DNA from: an uncultured Eubacteriales bacterium
Lineage (GTDB): Bacteria > Bacillota > Clostridia > Oscillospirales > Oscillospiraceae
Assembly: GCA_900549645.1 (NCBI GenBank)
Contig: URPD01000044.1
Location: forward strand, 1-16,792
DNA length: 16,792 nucleotides
Direction of reading: 5' to 3'
Below, piece by piece: positions 6,476 to 12,604 of this stretch. Both the position numbers and the translations under genes were made by a program. The notes under the pieces were generated by a model that saw only the letters and a program-made list of their open reading frames with translations, ran no database searches and was not told the origin of the DNA. Every line of letters starts with the position of its first letter. Position 1 is the first letter of the stretch.

Positions 6476-8569
6476 TCACCCAAACACCATCTTCACCAGC
6501 GCGCAGAGCGCCGTGCCGAAGGCGGTGGGCAAAGCCGCGGCTAGGACTGCCCAGCGCGCGCCGCCGCTCTCCTTCTTTATCGTCAGAAGCGTTGTGGAAC
6601 ACGGCCAATGCAGCAGCGAAAAAATCATCACGCACGCCGCCGTCACCTGCGTCCAGCCGTTCGCGGCCAGCACCTCGCGCAGTGAGGCAAGCCCACCCAG
6701 CGGCGCAAGCCCGCCCTGCGCCGTATAGATCATCACCGCAACCGGCAGCACGATCTCATTCGCAGGCAGCCCCAAAATAAACGCCAGCAGGATCGCGCCA
6801 TCCATCCCCAGCAGCCGCCCGACCGGGTCAAGGGCGTCCGCCGCATGCTGCAAAAGACTCGCGCCGCCAACGCTGATATTCGCCAGCGCCCAGATCGCCG
6901 CTCCGGCGGGCGCGGCAACAGCCGCCGCACGGCCAAGCACGAACAGAGTCCGGTCAAAAATCGAGCGCACGAGCACCTGCCCGACCTGCGGCATCCGGTA
7001 CGGCGGCAGCTCCAGCACGAAGCCGCTCTCCATACCTCTCAGCAGCGTGGCCGAGAGAAGCCCCGTCGCCGCGAAGGTCAATAGCACCGCCGCCGCGATC
7101 ACACCCGTCATCAGCAGCGCCGGGACGAAGGCTCCGCCGGCGGCGAAAAACATCGTTATCAGCGCTATAAGCGCCGGAAAACGCCCGTTGCAGGGCATGA
7201 AGCCGTTCGTCAGCATCGCAAGCAGCCGCTCGCGCGGGGAGTCGATGATGCGGCAGCCGACAACGCCCGCCGCGTTGCAGCCAAGCCCCATGCACATCGT
7301 GAGCGCCTGTTTGCCGCAGGCATGGCAGCGCTTGAACGGGCGGTCGAGATTATACGCGACGCGCGGCAGATAACCCACGTCCTCAAGCAGCGTGAACAGG
7401 GGGAAAAATATCGCCATCGGCGGCAGCATCACCGACACCACCCATGCCAGCACCCGGTACGCCCCCTCGGCGAGCAGCCCGCACAGCCAATCTGGCGCAC
7501 TGAGCGCCGCGAGCAGCGCGTTCAGCGCCGTCTCCCCGCGCGAGAGCAGCCGCGACAGCAGCTCCGACGGGTAATTCGCGCCGATGATGGTCAGGTACAG
7601 CACAAGCGCGAGCAGCGCCAGCATCATCGGGTAGCCCAGCAGCCGCCCCGTGACGACGCGGTCGACGCGCCGGTCGCGCCCGGTATAACCCGCAGCGCGC
7701 CGCACACAGGCGGCGCACACGCTCTCGCCCTCTGCCATTATCTCCGAGACAAGCATATCCTTCAGCCGCTCGCCGTCTATTCCCTGCGCCGCAAGGCGTT
7801 CCCGCTCAGCCGCCGCGAGGGTCGGCAGGGCGCTGCCGCACAGCTCGCCGCCGAGGAAGGCGTCGATGCGGCGGTTCAGCGTATCGTCGTTTTCAAGCAG
7901 ACGCAGACATAGCCAGCGCGGGCATATCCGCCCCGCGCACAGCCCTTCCGCTGCGGGCAGCAGCGCCGCGACCGCGGCCTCCACAGGCGCGGGGTACGGG
8001 ATGGCATAGGCTTCCGCCGCGGGCGAGGCCAGCATTTCCGGTATCGCGGCAAGGAGCTTTTCCCGCCCGGCGCGCGTCCGCGCCGATACGCACAGCGCGG
8101 GCACACCAAGCCGTGCCGACAGCGCCGCCGCGTCCACCTCTATCCCCTTCCGCGCCGCCTCATCGACGAGATTGACGCATACGAGCGCGCGCCCGCCCAG
8201 CTCCAGCGTCTGCAAAACAAGGTTCATATTCCGCTCAAGACAGCACGCGTCGCAGACGATGATGACCGCGTCCGCGCCGCCGAAGCATATAAAATCGCGC
8301 GCAACCTCTTCCTCCGCGGAGCGCGCCATCAGCGAATAGCAGCCGGGGAGATCGACCAGCAGATGCTCGCCGCATCGGCCGCGCGCGTTCACGACGGTCT
8401 TGCCCGGCCAGTTTCCCGTGTGCTGGTGCAGCCCGGTGAGGCCGTTGAAAACCGTGCTCTTGCCGACGTTCGGATTCCCGGCCAGCGCGATAACGCGCCC
8501 GTCCGCGCCGGGGAGCAGTTCAGTCTCCGCCGACGCGCCGCGTCCGGTGGAGCTTCCGGTCAAGCCCAT
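6476..8569 (-). CDS. feoB: Ferrous iron transport protein B
   Basis: Inner-membrane Fe(II) importer with a cytosolic G domain. 697 aa, somewhat shorter than E. coli FeoB. The G domain has G1 GNPNVGKST (31-39), G2 region GNWPGKT (52-58), G3 DLPG (73-76) and G4 NLVD (133-136). The membrane part has two Gate-type blocks including CMGLGCNAAGVVGCR (426-440) and MPCNGR (458-463), and the conserved C-terminal HWPCSTTLLTIKKE. The start ATG 8569 has GGAGGGAGAG just upstream; the 40-codon upstream extension is rejected because it lies in feoA. Its first ten bases overlap the end of feoA, implying translational coupling. The downstream hairpin 6341-6375 may end the transcript. Confidence 0.95.
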   Translation of the reverse strand: MGLTGSSTGRGASAETELLPGADGRVIALAGNPNVGKSTVFNGLTGLHQHTGNWPGKTVVNARGRCGEHLLVDLPGCYSLMARSAEEEVARDFICFGGADAVIIVCDACCLERNMNLVLQTLELGGRALVCVNLVDEAARKGIEVDAAALSARLGVPALCVSARTRAGREKLLAAIPEMLASPAAEAYAIPYPAPVEAAVAALLPAAEGLCAGRICPRWLCLRLLENDDTLNRRIDAFLGGELCGSALPTLAAAERERLAAQGIDGERLKDMLVSEIMAEGESVCAACVRRAAGYTGRDRRVDRVVTGRLLGYPMMLALLALVLYLTIIGANYPSELLSRLLSRGETALNALLAALSAPDWLCGLLAEGAYRVLAWVVSVMLPPMAIFFPLFTLLEDVGYLPRVAYNLDRPFKRCHACGKQALTMCMGLGCNAAGVVGCRIIDSPRERLLAMLTNGFMPCNGRFPALIALITMFFAAGGAFVPALLMTGVIAAAVLLTFAATGLLSATLLRGMESGFVLELPPYRMPQVGQVLVRSIFDRTLFVLGRAAAVAAPAGAAIWALANISVGGASLLQHAADALDPVGRLLGMDGAILLAFILGLPANEIVLPVAVMIYTAQGGLAPLGGLASLREVLAANGWTQVTAACVMIFSLLHWPCSTTLLTIKKESGGARWAVLAAALPTAFGTALCALVKMVFG

Positions 8570-8832
8570 GTCTCTCCCTCCTCCGCAGTCCGAAGAATGA
8601 TGCTCCGGCAGTCCTCGCGCCGAAGCGCCAGCACCGCGCCGCGCACAAGAAATGCCCGCGGGTCGCCGCCGGGACTGACACCGACGCACTCGATACGCGC
8701 GCCGGGGGTCAGCCCCATATCCAGCAGGCGGCGGCGCATACCGCAGCCCTGCTCCAGCCGCACAAGCTCCGCCGTTTCGCCGGGGAGCAGCCGCGCAAGG
8801 CTGAATTCTCCGTTACAGTCCAAAAATAACAC
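8560..8832 (-). CDS. feoA: Ferrous iron transport protein A
   Basis: 90-aa SH3-like cytosolic partner of FeoB. Family features are LLPGETAELVRL (15-26), the Gly-Met-Arg-Arg-Arg-Leu block with LLDMGLTPGARIE, and the final strand ALRREDCRSIIL. No good ATG is available; the start is GTG at 8832, with GGTGGAAG a few bases upstream, because the FeoA fold begins immediately after it. An internal start would remove the first strands. The stop overlaps the feoB start by ten bases. A 9-bp inverted repeat (8831-8873) spans the start codon. Confidence 0.92.
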   Translation of the reverse strand: MLFLDCNGEFSLARLLPGETAELVRLEQGCGMRRRLLDMGLTPGARIECVGVSPGGDPRAFLVRGAVLALRREDCRSIILRTAEEGETWA

Positions 8833-8873
8833 CCGCTTCCACCATCAGTATATTGCGCTACGGCGAAGCGGGT
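8831..8873 (-). promoter_or_regulatory. Inverted repeat over the feoA start, possible translational hairpin
   Basis: ACCCGCTTC (8831-8839) is the exact reverse complement of GAAGCGGGT (8865-8873), with a 25-nt loop. In the feoA transcript the 3' arm would bury the GGAAG ribosome site and two bases of the GTG start. A possible feoA -10 (TATAAT on the - strand, + strand 8915-8920) lies upstream, but no convincing -35 was found. Confidence 0.35.
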
Positions 8874-8946
8874 TCATTCCCCCTCGACTTTTGGGAAGAA
8901 GTGTGATATATTCGATTATATACATCTAACCACCGGAGGCGCGAAA

Positions 8947-9528
8947 ATGCCAGCAATAATCGACCATGACGCAGTCAAAATGAATATCCTCGCGGCGTTC
9001 CAGAGCTGTATCGAGGAGCGCACCATCACGCAGATACCACTGCGCATGGTGGCCGAGCGCGCCGGAATGTCGCACTCGAAGCTGCTGTACTACTTCAAGA
9101 GCAAGCACGAGCTATTGGTGAGCTACGTGCGCTACACGCGCGAATACATGACGGAGAAGTGCGTGGCATGGTTTGCGGAGCACCCGCGCGCAGACTACGG
9201 CTCTAACCTCGACTACATGAACGCGTTCATGGAATACGTCGCGGTCGGCAAGCCCGGCGAGGTGCGCCCGAACGCCACAACGCAGACCTACGTTCTCGCC
9301 CGCTACGACGACGAGATAGGCCGCCTTGTGCGCGGGGAATTCGCCGAGTGGCGGCGCATCATGGAGCAGTGTCTGATAAAGATCTACGGCGAGGAGGCCG
9401 GCGCGCGCGAGGCCGAGGCCATGATGATCCTGATTGCGGGGACGTTCATCTGCAACTATAACGGCGCGTTGACCGGCAATATCAACAATAATATCATCGG
9501 CTATTTGAGCAATCTGTCAAAGAGCTGA
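8947..9528 (+). CDS. TetR/AcrR-family transcriptional regulator
   Basis: 193-aa DNA-binding repressor with an N-terminal helix-turn-helix at about 30-55 (IPLRMVAERAGMSHSKLLYYF, then KSKHELL), the classic TetR pattern ending in Y-Y-F. The C-terminal ligand domain is helical and shows no recognisable ligand signature. ATG 8947 follows GGAGG (8935-8939). It is divergent from feoA and is followed after 14 bp by the VOC gene and then the EFR1-like gene, so it probably controls itself and these. The 114-bp intergenic stretch contains an AT-rich imperfect palindrome (about 8902-8925) that could be its operator. A link to the TetR-type operators at 15572-15687 is possible but only a guess. Confidence 0.9.
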   Translation: MPAIIDHDAVKMNILAAFQSCIEERTITQIPLRMVAERAGMSHSKLLYYFKSKHELLVSYVRYTREYMTEKCVAWFAEHPRADYGSNLDYMNAFMEYVAVGKPGEVRPNATTQTYVLARYDDEIGRLVRGEFAEWRRIMEQCLIKIYGEEAGAREAEAMMILIAGTFICNYNGALTGNINNNIIGYLSNLSKS

Positions 9529-9542
9529 AGCGAGAAACTACA

Positions 9543-9926
9543 ATGAACATCGAACATGTTGCAATGTACGTAAACGACCCGGATGCCGCGCGGGATTTCT
9601 TCATAAAATATCTTGACGCGCGCTCAAACGACGGATACCGCAACCCGAATACGGGCTTCCGCTCGTATTTTCTCTCCTTCGACGGCGGCGCGCGGCTTGA
9701 GATAATGAGCAGGCCGGGGATGGCAGAGCTGCCGAAGGAGTCCGCCCGCACCGGCTACGCGCACATCGCCTTTAGCGTGGGCAGCCGGGGAAAGGTGGAC
9801 GCCCTGACCGCAAGACTCAATGCCGACGGCTATGAGGTCATCAGCGGCCCAAGGATGACGGGCGACGGCTACTACGAAAGCTGCATCGTCGCCATCGAGC
9901 AGAATCTGATTGAGCTGACGGTCTGA
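9543..9926 (+). CDS. VOC (glyoxalase/dioxygenase-fold) protein
   Basis: 127 aa with the two paired beta-alpha-beta-beta-beta modules of the vicinal oxygen chelate fold. Likely metal ligands sit at the expected positions: His5 (IEHVAMYV), Glu53 (ARLEIM), His74 (GYAHIAFSV) and Glu124 (LIELTV). Glyoxalase I, fosfomycin-resistance enzymes and ring dioxygenases share this arrangement, so the substrate cannot be assigned. The ribosome site is weak (GCGAG), consistent with translation following on from the TetR gene 14 bp upstream. The next gene begins 32 bp downstream. Confidence 0.88.
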   Translation: MNIEHVAMYVNDPDAARDFFIKYLDARSNDGYRNPNTGFRSYFLSFDGGARLEIMSRPGMAELPKESARTGYAHIAFSVGSRGKVDALTARLNADGYEVISGPRMTGDGYYESCIVAIEQNLIELTV

Positions 9927-9958
9927 GTCGGCGATAGACGGCGCAGGGAGAGAATGTT

Positions 9959-10711
9959 ATGATTCTATATTTTTCCGCGACGGGAAACTGCAAATATGTC
10001 GCCCCGCGGCTCGCGCAGGCCGAGGGGCAGGAGACGCTGTCCATCGTCGACTGCATACGCGAAGGCCGCTATGCCTTTGAGGACGAGGTCATCGGCATCG
10101 TGTCCCCCTCCTACTTCTGAGGACTGCCGAGCATCGTCGGGGAATTTCTCGGCAAGGCTTTGTTCAAGACCGGCTACCTGTTCTTCATCGCCACCTACGG
10201 GACGACCCCCGGCGCTGCCGGAGTCATGGTGGTCAAGGCCATACGCGGGCGGAAAATCGACGCGTACTACTCTGTGCGCATGGCAGACACATGGACGCCT
10301 GTTTTCGACCTCTCGACGAGCGAAAAGACGGCGAGATTCACCGGCACGACGGAAGCAGGTATCGACCGCGCGATACGCGGCGTGAGCGAGCGCCGCACAA
10401 GCCGGCACATGTTCCCGCGCACTCCGGCGCTCATCACCGAGCTGATATCCCAGCCGATTTACAACAACAGCGCGCGGCTCACCGCGAAGCTCCGCGTCGA
10501 GGGCGGCTGCATCGGCTGCAGGCTGTGCGCGAAGAAGTGCCCCGTGCAGGCCATCGAGATGCGGGACGGCAAGCCCGTTTGGGTCAAGGACAAGTGTGTG
10601 ATGTGCCTCGGCTGTCTGCACCGATGTCCGAAATTCGCATACCATCAGTTGACAAGGGCAAACACGGTTTTGGCGGGCAGAAATGCGCCCATACTTCTTC
10701 AAAGTCCTTGA
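9959..10711 (+). pseudogene. EFR1-like flavodoxin-ferredoxin protein interrupted by in-frame TGA
   Basis: Predicted electron-transfer protein: an N-terminal flavodoxin domain (MILYFSATGNCKYVA, FMN loop about 6-12) and a C-terminal 2[4Fe-4S] ferredoxin domain. ATG 9959 follows AGGGAG. Codon 54 (10118-10120) is TGA, in SPSYF-stop-GLPSIV. In flavodoxin-fold relatives this is the Pro-x-Tyr-x-aromatic-Gly-x-Pro loop, so Trp (TGG) is the likely original. The same frame then runs open for about 197 codons with all eight cluster cysteines intact (184, 187, 190, 194 and 213, 216, 219, 223), arguing for a recent mutation, a sequencing error or recoding. The C-terminus after RCPKFAY looks unlike the family. 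A 'DKGKHG' string typical of the tail appears in another frame, suggesting a second lesion near 10640. The last ~45 bases lie in an inverted repeat. Confidence 0.8.
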
Positions 10712-10776
10712 CAATACAGTAAGTATTCTCTGCGGCCTTTTCATCGTCTGGCCACATTTCTGCTCCGTCAAAACTG
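10665..10776. repeat. 112-bp imperfect inverted repeat over the EFR1 3' end
   Basis: Left arm 10665-10690 and right arm 10750-10776 match as reverse complements in 22 of 27 columns, sharing GTTTTG, CGG and GCAGAAATG. Weaker pairing continues inward. The centre holds CCTTGACAATACAG. The left arm begins inside the last codons of the EFR1-like gene, so the element may have been inserted there and replaced the native C-terminus. It encodes no transposase and may be a MITE-like remnant. Confidence 0.55.
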
Positions 10777-11074
10777 CTTCGCACCTGACAGGGATGGATT
10801 TTCGAGTGATTTTTGCTTTTTGAGACGCAGATGTGTCGTAGTCCTATAATTCAAATTAAAGCCCAACGAAGTGGGCTTGATTTGAGAAGGAAGAAGGAGA
10901 TTGCAGAGTGCAGCTTTTGCCGCAAGGCGGAAGCGGAACGGTGCAAGCTTCTTCTGACGCGGCGAAAACACGCGGCGGCACGGGCAGTACACGAACCCGA
11001 ACGTGAAGCTGTAACGCGCGGCTCAGTGCTTTCGGCTGTCCTGCGCAGGGCAAAATCAAGGCTGGAGGGCTGAT
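10777..11074 (+). other. Non-coding stretch with a candidate structured RNA or leader
   Basis: No convincing gene; an 86-codon frame ending at 11073 is Arg/Lys-rich, lacks a ribosome site and fits no family I know. A TATAAT at 10845-10850 (weak TTGAGA at 10820, 19-bp spacer) could start a transcript near 10857. It would carry a small hairpin AAGCCCA/TGGGCTT (10859-10878). A large 64-nt hairpin follows: outer stem 10892-10905 with 10942-10955 (14 pairs, one A-G mismatch, one G-U), and inner stem GCTTTTGCC/GGCGGAAGC (10913-10934) capped by a GCAA tetraloop. The G-U pairs favour the + strand as the RNA. It may be the 5' leader of the gene at 11075 or an independent small RNA. Confidence 0.45.
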
Positions 11075-11518
11075 ATGTACAAGACTGATATCACACCTAC
11101 GAGGTGGATCGTATATGACATTTTCGGGAACATCGGGTGGATTGCCTACTATGTCGTTCTGGTGGAATGCTTCGTGGAGAAGCCGGAGTTCATGCAGTAC
11201 TGGGGCTTGGCGGCAGTGGCCGTGCTGGCCATTATCCCCGCGCTCCTCATGCTGGTGGGGCTGGTCGAGCTTATAAGCGAGCGCATACAGAAGCTGGACT
11301 ATGTTCTGCCCAAGGCTCGCGTTTACAGGGGCTTCGGGGCGCTGAGTCTCGGCGGCATCACGGGCGCGGCAGTTGCGCTTATCGGCATCGTGTACGCGCT
11401 GATTGTGGGCACGGGCGAGGACATCGGATATCTGTATATCATGCTCGCGAGCGGCGTGCTGTGCGCGGTGTTCGCGGGGCTGTGCTTCAAGAGATACAAG
11501 AAAATGCCCGAAGCCTGA
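11075..11518 (+). CDS. Four-helix membrane protein of unknown function
   Basis: 147 aa with about four hydrophobic helices (roughly 14-34, 43-68, 90-112, 120-138), short loops and a basic tail (FKRYKKMPEA), suggesting a cytoplasmic C-terminus. No signal peptide, catalytic motif or metal ligand cluster was seen, and I do not recognise the family. Start ATG 11075 has GGAGGG (11063-11068) six bases upstream, a strong site. It follows the structured non-coding region 10777-11074 and ends before the bidirectional terminator at 11605-11638, so it is probably a single-gene transcript. Confidence 0.75.
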   Translation: MYKTDITPTRWIVYDIFGNIGWIAYYVVLVECFVEKPEFMQYWGLAAVAVLAIIPALLMLVGLVELISERIQKLDYVLPKARVYRGFGALSLGGITGAAVALIGIVYALIVGTGEDIGYLYIMLASGVLCAVFAGLCFKRYKKMPEA

Positions 11519-11604
11519 GGGCGGGAATTCAAGATAATTTGGAATTGAAAAGGAGTTTATACATAAGAGGGAGCCAAGGGAGTTACCACAATCGACACTG
11601 ATAC

Positions 11605-11638
11605 AAAAAGGCTGTCATTACATAATGACAGCCTTTTT
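11605..11638. terminator. Bidirectional intrinsic terminator
   Basis: AAAAAGGCTGTCATTA (11605-11620) and TAATGACAGCCTTTTT (11623-11638) are exact reverse complements. They make an ideal Rho-independent terminator with an A-tract on one side and a T-tract on the other. It serves the membrane gene ending at 11518 on the + strand and the SafE-like gene whose - strand stop is at 11639, directly beside it. Confidence 0.92.
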
Positions 11639-12604
11639 TCATATAAAGTTCCCAAGCTTCAGACCGGCGATGAGCATTTTCAGCCCCATCGCCGTGACGA
11701 GCACGGATGACACGCGCGCCGCGTATTTTTTCAGCTTCGGCGGGACAAGCCCCTTGCACACGCCAAGCAGGAACAGCGCCGGCACGGTGCCGACGGCGAA
11801 GCACAGCATCACCGCCGCGCCGCGGACGGCGGAGCCGGTGCCGACGGCATACGTCCACATCGCATAGAGCGAGCCGCAGGGCATAAGCCCCGTCGCAAGA
11901 CCCGCTATCAGCGGCGCGCCGCCCTTCGGCAGTCTGCGTCTGCGCGGCAGGAGCTGTGCCGCAAGCCGCCGCAGTGCTGGGGCGGAGCCGGACAGATTCA
12001 TGCCCATGAGCGCAACCGCCGCGCCCGCAAGCGTAAAGACCATGGACCTCGTCTGCGCGCCGTAGCTTATCGCCGCGCCAAGCCCGCCGCAAAGCGCGCC
12101 CACCGCGGTATAGGCCGCGACTCTGCCGAGATTATAGGCCGCGGCGGCGCGAAGCTCCGCGCCGCGCCCGACGTCGATACCCCCGCCCTGCGCCATGGCG
12201 ATGCCGCCGCACATGCCGAGACAGTGCACGCTCGTGACCATACCGAGCAGCAGCACCTGAAGCAGACTCATACCGGCGCTCAGAACGGGAGCTCCCGGCT
12301 TCGCGTACCGCGTCAGGAGCCACGTCAACAGGATAACGGCAGCCGCGCTTATGGCGTCCGCCGCCGCGCCGCCGAGTCCCCCGCCGCCCACGCCGTAACC
12401 GGCGTTTTTCACACACTGCTCCAGCCGCTCCGGCGTGACGATGGCGGGATCATACTTCACGCGCGCGGCGCTCTTATAATAGCTGACGTCCGCGTCGACG
12501 ACTCCGCGCTCCGCGAGCAGCGCCGCGGCGATCACGTCCTCGCAGGAGCGGCATACCATGCCGCCAAGCTTCATATCCAAAATTTCCGTCGTATACGCGC
12601 TCAT
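11639..12604 (-). CDS. HMA domain fused to a SafE/TauE-like membrane protein
   Basis: 321 aa. Residues 1-70 form a heavy-metal-associated domain with the CxxC copper site C18-R-S-C21 (GMVCRSCEDVI). The rest is a six- or seven-helix membrane domain with the motifs HCLGMCGG (127-134) and GLMPCGSLYAMW (239-250), typical of the 'sulfite exporter TauE/SafE' proteins found beside copper ATPases and cbb3 oxidase assembly genes. A likely role is copper or electron handling next to CopA; true sulfite export is doubtful. The ATG overlaps the copA stop as ATGA, so translation is coupled. The bidirectional terminator lies immediately after the stop. Confidence 0.9.
   Translation of the reverse strand: MSAYTTEILDMKLGGMVCRSCEDVIAAALLAERGVVDADVSYYKSAARVKYDPAIVTPERLEQCVKNAGYGVGGGGLGGAAADAISAAAVILLTWLLTRYAKPGAPVLSAGMSLLQVLLLGMVTSVHCLGMCGGIAMAQGGGIDVGRGAELRAAAAYNLGRVAAYTAVGALCGGLGAAISYGAQTRSMVFTLAGAAVALMGMNLSGSAPALRRLAAQLLPRRRRLPKGGAPLIAGLATGLMPCGSLYAMWTYAVGTGSAVRGAAVMLCFAVGTVPALFLLGVCKGLVPPKLKKYAARVSSVLVTAMGLKMLIAGLKLGNFI

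Noticed and set aside
8570..8689. Forty-codon N-terminal extension of FeoB
   Set aside because: It lies within feoA, has no ribosome site and does not resemble FeoB; ATG 8569 has a strong GGAGGGAG.
9959..10711. UGA reassigned to Trp throughout the genome
   Set aside because: Several intact genes here end at TGA where their families end (2966, 6318, feoB, copA), and Trp is encoded by TGG.
10813..11073. 86-codon + strand frame ending just before the membrane gene
   Set aside because: No ribosome site, basic low-complexity product, and it overlaps the candidate RNA hairpin.
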